Of a stretch of 51,376 nt of DNA, positions 25,558 to 35,250 are shown piece by piece (the first letter of the stretch is position 1; every line of letters starts with the position of its first letter). A program made the translations under genes and the position numbers. This DNA is from Prolixibacteraceae bacterium. Lineage in GTDB: Bacteria > Bacteroidota > Bacteroidia > Bacteroidales > Prolixibacteraceae. The notes beneath the pieces were generated by a model, which saw nothing but the letters and a program-made list of their open reading frames with translations, had not been told where the DNA came from and did not search any database. Where the stretch lies: assembly GCA_028282195.1 (NCBI GenBank), contig JANQII010000044.1:1-51376 (forward strand), given 5' to 3'.

Positions 25558-26034
25558 TTATAGCGTCCAGTATTCATCATCAACCATCCATCCTTCAATT
25601 TCCAGGCTCTTGTCCATATCATGGGTACTGTAATTCGTAAAGTGAGCGTCACTTTTCATCCAGTTTTCCAGTTCAAGAGCAGGTTCGCTTGCAGGTTGCA
25701 AAGCTTCATTTAAAGCTCCAAAGTAAACATCATTTGTCATCCAGTTTTCTAATTCAAGTGATTCATCGGTTGCTTGCTCTATATAAAAATATGTATCTGC
25801 AGGCAATTCGTTATTTGTCCCACTTGCGTCAGCTGCATAATCAGCTTCAGATTCCTGAACCATCAACATAGCCATTTCGCCAAAACTGTTGTTGGTCAAT
25901 AATTGTTTCCAAAATCCTTGTGCACTTACAGTGAAGCTTATTAAAACAAAGCTAATAATAACTGCTGCACTTCTCAACAATACTTTTTGAATTTGATTGT
26001 TTTTGTCTGTTTGTTTTGTGTTTTGTGTTTTCAT
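25558..26034 (-). CDS. Exported or anchored protein with LELENWM repeats
   Basis: A 158-residue protein with one N-terminal hydrophobic segment (VLLRSAAVIISFVLISFTVSAQ, probable signal peptide after a 20-residue polar start). The acidic mature part contains three copies of a short repeat: LELENWMTNDVYF, LELENWMKSDAHF and LEIEGWMVDDEYW, about 30 residues apart. The repeat is conserved enough to suggest a binding motif. I know of no named domain for it. The gene precedes padR by 54 bases in the same direction and may belong to the same transcript. Confidence 0.7.
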   Translation of the reverse strand: MKTQNTKQTDKNNQIQKVLLRSAAVIISFVLISFTVSAQGFWKQLLTNNSFGEMAMLMVQESEADYAADASGTNNELPADTYFYIEQATDESLELENWMTNDVYFGALNEALQPASEPALELENWMKSDAHFTNYSTHDMDKSLEIEGWMVDDEYWTL

Positions 26035-26762
26035 GGTTTGAGCCTCCTGCTTGTTTTTGTTTTCTGTTTCTGTTGTTTAATTGTTTTTAATTGCTTTGAG
26101 AACTTGTTTTGTTTTCTGTTTCTGTCTTTAAGACGATTGTTTTTTTGTTTCGTTACACTTATATAGAACTTTTTTAAAACTATTTCCTTTTTTTACCTTG
26201 AAATATGCATTACAAATATATAAACAAAAAACAGTACCATGCAACACATAGTAGTATATTTTTAAAAAAATTTTGTTTATTTTCAAATTAAATTACTTAT
26301 AAACAAATACTTATATTGAATAAAATTTTTGATATTTTTTTTGAATATTTTTTTATTCTGCAAAAATCTTATTTTTATTGTTAAATTAAAAGGTTGTTTT
26401 GTGAAAATATTTTTGAGTAAAAATGGAGATCAACTTACAATCTTCAATTTTTGATGGCTTTTTATAATTTCAAGATTAAAAATCCAGGTCATCACAACTG
26501 AATATTATTCATCTTTTAAATTGATATTAAAAAATACTGAATTATTCCTCCCTACATTCAGAATACATATCATAACTATAAACATACTTAACACCCAATT
26601 AATGCATAGATAAACTTTGTAAGCTTAATTTGTTTTGTGTTATCCATATATTATATGTTTATAATTTGTTTATAATAATTTTAAAAACAAGACATCAACC
26701 CTATAATTAAAATTATTGAATTTTATAAATTGAAACAGACTTTACAACCAAATTTTTATTCT
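26035..26762. other. Very AT-rich divergent intergenic region
   Basis: About 730 bases between divergent genes, with no gene visible. Contents: an exact 19-bp direct repeat, TTTTGTTTTCTGTTTCTGT, at 26055-26073 and 26107-26125 (52 bases apart); a minus-strand -7 box, CAAATATA read as TATATTTG, at 26213-26220 that could serve the LELENWM gene; and a plus-strand TATTTTTG at 26408-26415 that could serve the TonB receptor with a leader of about 340 bases. Both promoter calls are tentative. Confidence 0.4.
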
Positions 26763-29465
26763 ATGAAAACACAACTTTTTAAAAGAATTGCCTTGTTTGC
26801 AATTATGGGGCTCTTTGCCTTTAGTGCTTTCTCACAAGGGACAGTAACTGGTACAATTGTTGATTCTGAAACGAATGAAATTCTCATTGGAGCAACAATA
26901 GTACAAGTTGGGACTACAAATGGAACTACAACTGATGCCGATGGTAATTTCTCGCTTTCCCTTACGGGAGGACAACAAAAAATTATCGTTTCTTTCATTG
27001 GTTATACGACTCAGGAATTTGATGCTAAAGCAGGTAATTTGGGAACAATAATGATTGACCAAAGCTCAATTTCAATTGGTGAATTACTGGTTATTGGAAA
27101 CGGAGTAATAGATATTGCTCAAGACAGGGAAACTCCTGTGGCAGTTTCAACAATTAAACTTGCTCAAATTCAAACAAAATCAGGTAATCTTGAATTCCCT
27201 GAAGTAATGAAAAACACACCATCTGTTTATGTTGCCAGTCAGGCAGGGGGTTATGGCGATTCAAGAATTAACATTCGTGGTTTTGATCAGGAAAATTTAG
27301 CACTGCTTTTTAACGGTCAACCTGTAAACGGTATGGAAGATGGGAAAGTGTATTGGTCAAACTGGCAGGGATTATCAGAAATTGCAAATGCAATCCAAAT
27401 CCAGCGCGGCCTCGGTTCTTCAAAATTAGCTATTTCATCAGTAGGTGCAACTATTAATGTTGTAACTAAAGCTACAGATGTTAAAGAAGGTGGTAGGGTT
27501 TCAGTACTTATGGGTAATGATAAATATCAAAAATATACTGCATCATATTCAACCGGATTAAATGACAAAGGCTGGGGTATGAGTATTCTGTTGTCACATT
27601 GGGAAGGTGATGGATACAATGACGGTACTCAGGGACAAGGCCAAACATACTTTGTTTCAGTAGGATATAAACCTTCAGAGAAACATTCTTTTAATTTCTC
27701 TGCAACTGGTGCTCCTCAATGGCACAACCAAAACTATAGCAAAAAACTTTCTGATTACGATAGAGATGGAGATGGAGATATAACGAATGATGAGCAACGC
27801 TATAACAGTAACTGGGGTTATAAAAACGGAAAAGTTTGGACATGGAGAAAAAACTTTTACCATAAACCTGTTGCTAACTTGAACTGGGACTGGAACATTA
27901 ACTCTAAATCATCTCTTTCAACTGTTTTCTATGCTTCAGTAGGACAAGGTGGTGGAACTGGTCCTTTTGGACGAGGATCAACTTCTTATATATATGATAG
28001 CGATGGACAAATTGATTTTGATCAAATTATTTCAAACAATAAAGCGATTGATAGTTCTGGTGAAGATTTTAATATTCCAGGAAAAACAATCGGTAAATAT
28101 GGAACTGGATCTTTTCGTCGTGCATCTATGAATTTACATAAGTGGAAAGGTCTGGTAGCTAATTTTAATCATGAAATCAATTCTAACCTTTCATACAATG
28201 TAGGTGCAGACTTTAGAACTTACTACGGACAGCATTTCCGTCAAGTTGATAATCTTTTAGGATTGGATGGTTATTGGGACAATAATTTCAATGGCACGGG
28301 ATTTCAAGAGAATTATCCGGGAGGATATGTATATACTGTTGAAAATGGTTCTTCCCCTTATATGTTTTGGAAAGACAGGAACAGAGAACAAGAAGCTAAA
28401 CTGGATTATCATAACAACGAACGTATTTCTTATTCAGGAATTTTCGGACAATTGGAATATAAAAATGAAATTGTTTCTGCTTTTGTTCAAGCTGCTCTTT
28501 CAACTCAGCACTATCAACGATTTGATTACCACACCTATTCAGATCCGGATGAGATCGAATCTGAAAAATTAAATCACGAAGGGTTCAACTTAAAAGCAGG
28601 TGGTAACTACAACATCAATGATCAACACAATGTATTTTTTAATACCGGTTATTATTCACGTCAACCATTCTTTGATGATTTATTCCTGAACTATACCAAT
28701 GAAGTAAACGAAGATGTAGGCAACGAAGGAGTTCTCGGACTGGAAGCTGGCTATGGTTACCGTAGCAATACTTTTGATGTAGACGTTAATGCTTACTATA
28801 CAAAATGGACAGATCGTCAAATCCGCCAAACAGGCGATTTCGACAATGATGGAGAACGTGACGATGTTGCACTTTTTGAAAATGTAGGACAAAACCACCT
28901 TGGTATTGAGATTGAATTTGAAGCCAGACCAACGCAAGATTTAACAATTGGTGGTTTTGCATCAATTGGCAACTGGGAATTCAGTGGCAACGTTGAAGCA
29001 AATATTTGGGATGAAAACCGAAATCCAATTGGTGGTGAAAATCAAACTTTGTATTTAGATGGTGTAAAAGTAGGAGATGCTGCCCAAACCTCATTTGGCA
29101 TTTTAGCAAACTATAAAATCAGTAAAGGCTTATCGGTAGATGCTGATTATCGTAATTACAGCAATTTATATGCACGAATTGATCCATCATCATTTGGAGA
29201 AGTTGATCATAAAGGCTCATTGGAATTACCATCTTTCGGACTTGTAGATGCAGGTGTATCATACCGTTGGTACATGAAAAATAACAGTGTGATGAAGTTT
29301 CGGGTAAATGTCAACAACGTTCTGAATAAACAATTCATTTCTCAATCTGATACAAACATTCATGCTGAATCTGGTGATGATACCTGGGAAGGTATTAACA
29401 TGGATAATAAAGTATTTTTTGGAAATGGAACAACATGGAATGCTTCGGTTAGTTTAAGTTTTTAA
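26763..29465 (+). CDS. TonB-dependent receptor with CarboxypepD_reg-like domain
   Basis: A 900-residue outer-membrane receptor. The signal peptide (KRIALFAIMGLFAFSAFSQ) is followed by a CarboxypepD_reg-like domain (GTVTGTIVDSETNEILIGATI), a plug domain (VYVASQAGGYGDSRINIRGFD, RGLGSSKLAISSVGATINVVTK) and a 22-strand-type barrel ending in NASVSLSF. The start is placed at 26763, where the signal peptide begins; a TTG 33 bases upstream is less likely. No SusD-like partner follows, so it is not a standard glycan-utilisation pair. The substrate is unknown. A strong terminator follows directly. Confidence 0.92.
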   Translation: MKTQLFKRIALFAIMGLFAFSAFSQGTVTGTIVDSETNEILIGATIVQVGTTNGTTTDADGNFSLSLTGGQQKIIVSFIGYTTQEFDAKAGNLGTIMIDQSSISIGELLVIGNGVIDIAQDRETPVAVSTIKLAQIQTKSGNLEFPEVMKNTPSVYVASQAGGYGDSRINIRGFDQENLALLFNGQPVNGMEDGKVYWSNWQGLSEIANAIQIQRGLGSSKLAISSVGATINVVTKATDVKEGGRVSVLMGNDKYQKYTASYSTGLNDKGWGMSILLSHWEGDGYNDGTQGQGQTYFVSVGYKPSEKHSFNFSATGAPQWHNQNYSKKLSDYDRDGDGDITNDEQRYNSNWGYKNGKVWTWRKNFYHKPVANLNWDWNINSKSSLSTVFYASVGQGGGTGPFGRGSTSYIYDSDGQIDFDQIISNNKAIDSSGEDFNIPGKTIGKYGTGSFRRASMNLHKWKGLVANFNHEINSNLSYNVGADFRTYYGQHFRQVDNLLGLDGYWDNNFNGTGFQENYPGGYVYTVENGSSPYMFWKDRNREQEAKLDYHNNERISYSGIFGQLEYKNEIVSAFVQAALSTQHYQRFDYHTYSDPDEIESEKLNHEGFNLKAGGNYNINDQHNVFFNTGYYSRQPFFDDLFLNYTNEVNEDVGNEGVLGLEAGYGYRSNTFDVDVNAYYTKWTDRQIRQTGDFDNDGERDDVALFENVGQNHLGIEIEFEARPTQDLTIGGFASIGNWEFSGNVEANIWDENRNPIGGENQTLYLDGVKVGDAAQTSFGILANYKISKGLSVDADYRNYSNLYARIDPSSFGEVDHKGSLELPSFGLVDAGVSYRWYMKNNSVMKFRVNVNNVLNKQFISQSDTNIHAESGDDTWEGINMDNKVFFGNGTTWNASVSLSF

Positions 29466-29486
29466 ATAGTAACAAAATATTGCATT

Positions 29487-29514
29487 AAAGGCCGGGAATA
29501 CCGGCCTTTTCTTT
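29487..29514 (+). terminator. Rho-independent terminator after TonB receptor
   Basis: The stem AAAGGCCGG / CCGGCCTTT (29487-29495 and 29501-29509) has loop GAATA and is followed by TCTTTT. It lies 21 bases after the receptor stop codon and is the clearest intrinsic terminator in the window. Confidence 0.9.
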
Positions 29515-29527
29515 TCATTTTATCCGT

Positions 29528-29535
29528 TATTTTTG
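29528..29535 (+). promoter_or_regulatory. Promoter -7 box for the endonuclease gene
   Basis: TATTTTTG fits the TAnnTTTG consensus and lies 21 bases before the endonuclease start codon, just after the terminator of the preceding gene. No clear -33 element was seen. Confidence 0.55.
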
Positions 29536-29556
29536 TGATAACCTAAATGCTCATTT

Positions 29557-30489
29557 ATGCGAAATTTCATTTCAAGCTGGTTCGCTGTTGTCGCTTTTAT
29601 ATGTTTTTCATCAGCAATCAATGCCCAACCTGTTGGATATTATAATGGAGTTGAGGGTAAGTCGGATAATGAACTAAAACAAGTGTTAAATGAAAAAATT
29701 AGTGGGCACGTTGATTTTTCATATAGCTTCTCAAAAAATATTATCAATTATAGTGACAGTGATCCGGCTAATGGGCAAAATGTCATCCTTTTTTACTTAC
29801 AAGAATCGAGAGATGCGTCCAACTATGGAACTGGTGGTGATTATATAAACCGTGAACATGTCTGGGCAAAATCGCATGGTGACTTTTCAGGAATCCGCCC
29901 AATGGATAGTGATGCCCATAATTTGCGCCCTGCGGATGCATCAGTAAATCAAGATAGAAGCAATAAAGACTTCGACAATGTTTATCCTAACGGAACCCAA
30001 CATAAAGAAGCTACAGCTTGCTGGTACAGCACAGGCGCCTGGGAGCCTGGTGAGGCAACAAAAGGACAGGTAGCAAGAATCCTTTTCTACATGGCAACCC
30101 GTTACGAAGGTATTCAGGGCGAAACAGATCTTGAACTTGTTGATAAGCTATTCACAGCTCCGGATGCAGAACATGGAAAACTATCAACATTACTTGAATG
30201 GAACAGAAAATATCCTCCCTCTGACTTTGAAAGAAGAAGAAATGAACGACTTTACAGCATTCAGCAAAACAGAAACCCTTTTGTTGACCACCCTGAATTT
30301 GCCAACTTTATTTGGAACGATGAAAAACCTTCAGGACCACAATTCAGTAATTTTAAAATAAATCCTGAAATATGTTATCCCGGCGATCAAATAAACCTAT
30401 CCCTGGATATAACCCATAATAACACGATTGAAAATGTAAAACTTTTTTGGGGAACGAATTTAATTCCGAAGATAACCAGGTGGCCATGA
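29557..30489 (+). CDS. Secreted endonuclease I family protein, N-terminal part (frameshifted)
   Basis: A 310-residue frame with a signal peptide (SWFAVVAFICFSSAINA) and an endonuclease I / NucM-like domain (about 25-250). Active-site landmarks are REHVWAKSHGDF, the DAHNLRPAD sequence with its His and Asn, and SVNQDRSNKDFDNV. The family cuts DNA and RNA non-specifically outside the cell, often for nutrient use. The catalytic domain is complete. After residue 295 the frame runs off into LIPKITRWP and stops, whereas the natural continuation lies in the -1 frame (30447-31460). The switch falls at a run of six T followed by four G (30443-30452), a typical place for an indel or a sequencing error. 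Confidence 0.88.
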   Translation: MRNFISSWFAVVAFICFSSAINAQPVGYYNGVEGKSDNELKQVLNEKISGHVDFSYSFSKNIINYSDSDPANGQNVILFYLQESRDASNYGTGGDYINREHVWAKSHGDFSGIRPMDSDAHNLRPADASVNQDRSNKDFDNVYPNGTQHKEATACWYSTGAWEPGEATKGQVARILFYMATRYEGIQGETDLELVDKLFTAPDAEHGKLSTLLEWNRKYPPSDFERRRNERLYSIQQNRNPFVDHPEFANFIWNDEKPSGPQFSNFKINPEICYPGDQINLSLDITHNNTIENVKLFWGTNLIPKITRWP

Positions 30490-31460
30490 GTAAAAATGGA
30501 GACAATTTTTCTGCCATGATTTTACCTGAAGGTTTTAAACCCGAAGAAATGATTTACTTCTCTGTTCAAACGACCATTGCTGATTCTACTTACTCATGGA
30601 GTGCCAGTCATCTTTTCCCGGAAGACATTGACTCAAATTTAATTACCCCCATTCATGATGTGCAGGGAACAGGTGATGAAAGCCCTTTAAAAAATCAGGA
30701 AGTAGTTATTTCAGGAAGAGTAACGGCCAACTATGATCATTCTTTTTATATGCAAACTACCGGTGATAAACGAAATGGGATTAATGTATACAATACCTTT
30801 TTCAGGGGAAAAATTGGTGATAGCCTGGTTGTTCGGGGAAAAATTGATGAATATAATAACCTGACAGAATTATTGGATGTGACTTACTTATACAATTTTA
30901 AAAAGAATAATCCCATTGAACCAAAAATAATAACAACCAATGATTTTAACGAAGATAATGAAGGGATACTTGTTACGTTAAAAGGTGTAACTTTTACAAA
31001 TGGAGGGAAAGTTATTCCTGAAGAAAATGCATCTTACATTTTTAATGACCAGTACGGTTCAGGTGTTGCATTTATTTCATACAGTTCAAGATTGGCCGGG
31101 AAATATCTTACATCAGGGAAAGCAGATATTACAGGCATTTTAAGCCAATATATGAATACTTACCAACTACTTCCCCGGAATATTGATGATATAAAAATTG
31201 TAACTAAAAGCCATGAATTTACAGATCAGCAAAACTCAGTATCGTTTTATCCTAATCCGTTTAAAAATGAATTACACATTGATTCTAAAGAAAAAATAAA
31301 ACAAATCAACATTTACAATTCATCCGGTCAACTAATTTTGAATGAAACTGACAAATTAAAAACGATCAATACCAATTCCCTTAATTCAGGCTTATACATA
31401 CTTGAAGTAATTTTTGATGATTTCAAAACCTCAAAATCCAAGATTGTAAAGCTGGATTAG
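30447..31460 (+). CDS. Endonuclease I C-terminal part: OB-like domain and type IX sorting domain
   Basis: This frame continues the endonuclease after the shift and has no good start codon of its own (it begins at TTG within the overlap). It encodes the end of a beta-sandwich region, an OB-fold-like nucleic-acid-binding domain (about 70-245, with NQEVVISGRVTANYDHSFYMQ), and a C-terminal secretion domain of about 75 residues (VSFYPNPFKNELHID through GLYILEVIFD). The last domain directs cargo through the type IX secretion system. The intact protein would be about 630 residues, as expected for secreted Bacteroidota nucleases. If the frameshift is real, the nuclease domain would be made without its sorting signal. 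Confidence 0.85.
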   Translation: MGNEFNSEDNQVAMSKNGDNFSAMILPEGFKPEEMIYFSVQTTIADSTYSWSASHLFPEDIDSNLITPIHDVQGTGDESPLKNQEVVISGRVTANYDHSFYMQTTGDKRNGINVYNTFFRGKIGDSLVVRGKIDEYNNLTELLDVTYLYNFKKNNPIEPKIITTNDFNEDNEGILVTLKGVTFTNGGKVIPEENASYIFNDQYGSGVAFISYSSRLAGKYLTSGKADITGILSQYMNTYQLLPRNIDDIKIVTKSHEFTDQQNSVSFYPNPFKNELHIDSKEKIKQINIYNSSGQLILNETDKLKTINTNSLNSGLYILEVIFDDFKTSKSKIVKLD

Positions 31461-31462
31461 TA

Positions 31463-31831
31463 CTACTTCGATTTAAAATACCTTCTTAATAAAACCTTTT
31501 TGAGATCACGGAAGATTATCTGATGAGCGATTAGCTCAACCTCATTGTATTCGGGGAATTCAGCATGAGTTTTTTCAATATCTTTCCGACTGATATCAAC
31601 CTGGTACAAGACCGACATCAGCAGTTCCGTTTTGTTCTCCAGCAAAAATCCTACCTGGTCAACAAGCTGATGATGTAATTCATCATATGCTTCATCTGTA
31701 TTTCCGGAGAAATGAACCTCAACACCAAACATGGCAAAGTCTTTCTGGATTTGTGCTATTGTTTCCAGAATAATCTCTTTCTTATTAAGAAAGCTTTGAA
31801 TGTTATTTGCTTGAATATTGGGAAGGTTCAT
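31463..31831 (-). CDS. Conserved-looking small protein next to metF, function unknown
   Basis: A 122-residue, mostly helical, soluble protein with no signal peptide or known motif (for example NKKEIILETIAQIQKDFAMFGV, ISRKDIEKTHAEFPEYNEVELIAHQII). It follows metF on the same strand by 77 bases and ends only 2 bases from the convergent endonuclease frame, leaving no room for a terminator. I do not recognise the family. Its position suggests co-transcription with metF but gives no role. Confidence 0.7.
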   Translation of the reverse strand: MNLPNIQANNIQSFLNKKEIILETIAQIQKDFAMFGVEVHFSGNTDEAYDELHHQLVDQVGFLLENKTELLMSVLYQVDISRKDIEKTHAEFPEYNEVELIAHQIIFRDLKKVLLRRYFKSK

Positions 31832-31908
31832 TTCTCGTTACATTTTTAAAAATTAGGGATGCCACCTTTCAAAAGTAATGACATCCCTATTCCCCGAGTA
31901 AACTATTT

Positions 31909-32862
31909 TTAAAATACCGCTTCTACAATTTTGCGTGTATTATCTGAAACACCGTATGTGTAAATATGCAAGCTGGGAACCTTATTAGCCACCAGATCTT
32001 TTGATTGGTGAATTGCCCATTCTGTTCCTACAATCTTAGCTTCATCATTGTTCTTACATTTTGCCAGCTCATTTGATAGCTCCCGGGGTAAATCAATGCT
32101 GAATATTTTTGGAAGGACGGTCAGTTGATTTTTGAGGTTGATAGGCTTAATTCCCGGAATAATCGGAACGGTTATTCCGGCCGCTCTGCATTTATCCACA
32201 AAATCATAATAAATCTGGTTATCAAAGAACATCTGGGTAACAATATAGTCAGCTCCAGTATCCACTTTTTGTTTCAGGTACACCATGTCTGAATCGAAGT
32301 TTGGAGCCTCAAAATGTTTTTCGGGATAACCAGCTACACCAATGCAAAAATCAAGCGGTGAGTTGTTTTTCAAATCTTCTTCCAGGTATTTACCGTTCCG
32401 AAGATTAACGATCTGCTCAACCAGTTCATTCGCGTTAGCGTGTCCGTTTGGCTCTGACCGGAACACATGATCAGTCTTCAATCCATCACCCCTCAACGCA
32501 AGCACATTATTAATGTCCATAAAATTAAGATCGATCAAAACATGCTCTGTTTCACTCCTGGAAAAACCACCACACAAAATATGGGGAACAACCGGAATAC
32601 CATATTTATGCTGAATTGCCGAAGCTATTGCAACAGTCCCGGGGCGTTTGCGAACGGTCCTTTTCTCAATTGTTCCATCAGGCAACTCTTTAAAAACCAT
32701 CTCATCCCGGTGTGTAGTAATGTTGATGTACTTTGGGTCAAAATCAACCAAACTTTCGATTGTCTGGTAGATTTTGCTTGTATCATTCCCTTTTAAAGGA
32801 GGAAGTAATTCAAAAGAAAAAACAGTTTTATCACTGCTGCTTATAATATCGATAACCTTCAT
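31909..32862 (-). CDS. metF: Methylenetetrahydrofolate reductase
   Basis: A 317-residue FAD enzyme that reduces 5,10-methylene-THF to 5-methyl-THF, the methyl donor for the MetH encoded 5 kb away. MTHFR hallmarks are FSFELLPP near the N-terminus with the catalytic Glu, NITTHR, ALRGD, CIGVAGYPEKHFEAP and DYIVTQMFFDN. The length matches bacterial MetF (about 290-320). A TATTTTTG box on the minus strand (32881-32888) lies about 20 bases upstream of the start. No riboswitch was seen here, unlike the metH operon. Confidence 0.95.
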   Translation of the reverse strand: MKVIDIISSSDKTVFSFELLPPLKGNDTSKIYQTIESLVDFDPKYINITTHRDEMVFKELPDGTIEKRTVRKRPGTVAIASAIQHKYGIPVVPHILCGGFSRSETEHVLIDLNFMDINNVLALRGDGLKTDHVFRSEPNGHANANELVEQIVNLRNGKYLEEDLKNNSPLDFCIGVAGYPEKHFEAPNFDSDMVYLKQKVDTGADYIVTQMFFDNQIYYDFVDKCRAAGITVPIIPGIKPINLKNQLTVLPKIFSIDLPRELSNELAKCKNNDEAKIVGTEWAIHQSKDLVANKVPSLHIYTYGVSDNTRKIVEAVF

Positions 32863-32979
32863 CTATTTTAAATTTTTTTACAAAAATAACTTCATCTCGA
32901 TTTTTTTGTCCCCCGGAAGTAAAGAAAAAAAGAAAACGGACAAAAAATTAATCCAAAGTTTTTAAATCAAATAGCTCTA

Positions 32980-35190
32980 CTAAAGATTAATCAATTTAAT
33001 TGCTTTTTCCAGTAATTCATCGCGGTTCTCCATTATCCCTTTAATTGTTGGTTTTAACTCAATATCCGGAATTATTCCTATTCGTTGTGTTTCACTTCCA
33101 TCAGGATAGTAAACTCCTATTCCTGTAATTGCTGTTTGAATATTGCCAGGGAAGACGATTCGGGAAACATTACCGTCAGCGGCAGCTGTTGTACTTCCTA
33201 CCACGATGGCATTAGGTGCCACCCTTAAAGCCATTGTAGTATATTCTGCCTGACTTAATGTTGTTTCATTGATCAGAATAATTACTTTCCCTTTGTAATA
33301 TTTTTTATTTTTTTTACCCACTTTCAGCATCTTTCCAAATTCAAATTTTCCAGGCCACAAAATTGATCCTGTCGTAAACTGAACGAATTCAGTTGGTTCA
33401 GGCATCAGATACTCCCCTAAGCTAAACACGATGAAATCTGAGGGATAGCACCTTAAATCAACTATCAATCCCTTTGTTTCAGAGAACTCATTCATAATAT
33501 CATGAATTTGGTTTTTGCGCAACTTACCGGGGTATATGTAACCAATATTCCCACTAATTAACCGATGTGAAACTTGTGAATTCGTTTTAAACTGAAATGA
33601 ATTGGGTCGTTTACATTCTAATTTTGTATTAAATTCCTCTCCTTCTCTAACTAATTTCAGTTCTATCCAGTCTTTATCAGTTCTTAATAGCTTCTTACAA
33701 AGGTCACTATTTTGTCGTATCTGGTTGGAAGCAGGAATATACTTCCGCTTTTGTCCCATTAGTTTAAGTACATCAACTCCATTAATGCTTTTAATAACAT
33801 CTCCTTTTTTCAATTCTCCAACAGCAGAAGCAGTAATATCTTTTACTATAACCTGATCTTCTACCCAGCAAACTTTTACCGGAGGGGATTTTATCCCCCA
33901 AAATTCTGTTGCAAGAATCTTACTTCTAACATTGGCATGAGTATCCTGAACTTTTCCGACTAATTCAAGTAATAGCAGGTTATATGAAAGTTCATCGTCT
34001 CCCTCAACCATTCTGGGAATAAAATCCATAAGCACACTATTCCAATCATGATCAATTAAATACCGATAAGGAAAGTAATAATTGATGATATTCCAATACC
34101 TGAAGAGGCTTAAAAGCTTGAATCCATCATCATCGTATTTCATATTAGGATAAGCCCTCTCATTTTCAAAATTTGGATTGTTAACACCGTTGTTAAGACT
34201 AACATAATGGTTTGAAAACGGGCGTTTTGCTTTTCTTAACTCAATTAATGTCCGACTAAGATTCCCATTCAGATAACTGTTGTCATAAATCCATTGAATT
34301 TCAGGATTTAGCTTTACTTTTTGATTTTGAGATTCAGCTAATGAATTCTCCTTTTCAATCTCTCCCAGACTATTGATCCAACCTGTTAGCAAGTCATCCA
34401 GTTTCTCATTGCTTTTAACTGCCAAAATTCCCGGCAAGATCCGGAATAATTCATAGTCGAAATTTATGTTCCCTAGCGCAACATTTGGGTGATGATACTT
34501 AACAAAGCCCCATATTTTGCATAACCTATGCAAGCCCTGTATTTGAAAATCATTAAGTTGTTCAATTTGAATATCAGATCCATGATCGAACTCTGTATCC
34601 TTCTCAGCAAGTGGTATTTCCCTTTCAATTGGTTCCAACAAGTCAATGTTCACATCATCAATAAATACTTGAAAGTGATCAAACCAGGCTTTACCCTTCC
34701 CTACAAGAATACCCCCTACATAAATACGCTCAGCCTTTGGGGAGAAAGCTAACTCAGTAATATATTCTGTCCAACCATTCGTTCCTACAACCCCTCTGTT
34801 GTTCATATTGTCAAATGCAAGGGTATTCCCTTTACCATCTACCCGCAGTAATAAGCCGGCATACCCATCCTCGACATTTTCTGTCTTAATGTATCCCTTC
34901 AACGTAATTTTATTACCTTCAAAATTTGCTGGCAATTTATAAGCAAGACATCCAAAACTATTGCCTTTTTCAACCTTGGGATATATCAAACCCGAAGTTT
35001 TGCCACTAACTGAAATACTATCAATGGTTGTTTCATATTCCGGCATCCCCCATTTTATCCAACCAACTGGTTTTTTACTATTACCATCAATATTTTCAAA
35101 ATCAAGATTGTTCCTGGATTCTACAGGAAGGTTTGTACATCCAACAATAGTTAGTAAACTAAAAAGTGTAAGTATTAAAAATGTTTTCAT
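32980..35190 (-). CDS. S41-family peptidase lipoprotein
   Basis: A 736-residue protein with a lipoprotein signal (TLFSLLTIVGC, lipidation Cys near residue 18). A beta-sandwich/carbohydrate-binding-like region covers about 25-185. A PDZ-like domain lies around 440-500 (VIVKDITASAVGELKKGDVIKSING). The C-terminal S41 peptidase domain has the likely nucleophile in TTLSQAEYTTMAL, then GSTTAAADGNVS and GIGVYYPDGSETQRIGI. The GADGN-type ending is common in Bacteroidota S41 enzymes, although the lysine of classic C-terminal processing peptidases is not obvious. It probably acts at the cell envelope. It stands alone between metF and the excisionase-like gene. Confidence 0.88.
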   Translation of the reverse strand: MKTFLILTLFSLLTIVGCTNLPVESRNNLDFENIDGNSKKPVGWIKWGMPEYETTIDSISVSGKTSGLIYPKVEKGNSFGCLAYKLPANFEGNKITLKGYIKTENVEDGYAGLLLRVDGKGNTLAFDNMNNRGVVGTNGWTEYITELAFSPKAERIYVGGILVGKGKAWFDHFQVFIDDVNIDLLEPIEREIPLAEKDTEFDHGSDIQIEQLNDFQIQGLHRLCKIWGFVKYHHPNVALGNINFDYELFRILPGILAVKSNEKLDDLLTGWINSLGEIEKENSLAESQNQKVKLNPEIQWIYDNSYLNGNLSRTLIELRKAKRPFSNHYVSLNNGVNNPNFENERAYPNMKYDDDGFKLLSLFRYWNIINYYFPYRYLIDHDWNSVLMDFIPRMVEGDDELSYNLLLLELVGKVQDTHANVRSKILATEFWGIKSPPVKVCWVEDQVIVKDITASAVGELKKGDVIKSINGVDVLKLMGQKRKYIPASNQIRQNSDLCKKLLRTDKDWIELKLVREGEEFNTKLECKRPNSFQFKTNSQVSHRLISGNIGYIYPGKLRKNQIHDIMNEFSETKGLIVDLRCYPSDFIVFSLGEYLMPEPTEFVQFTTGSILWPGKFEFGKMLKVGKKNKKYYKGKVIILINETTLSQAEYTTMALRVAPNAIVVGSTTAAADGNVSRIVFPGNIQTAITGIGVYYPDGSETQRIGIIPDIELKPTIKGIMENRDELLEKAIKLINL

Positions 35191-35250
35191 AGCTTATTTT
35201 TTCTGTTTTTGTTAACTATTCTTTTCTCCTGAAATAAATAATTAAATTGC

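Noticed and set aside
30443-30452. Programmed -1 frameshift in the endonuclease gene
   Set aside because: The T6G4 run does not give a standard X-XXY-YYZ slippery heptamer in the zero frame, because the Trp codon would mispair. An indel or sequencing error is simpler.
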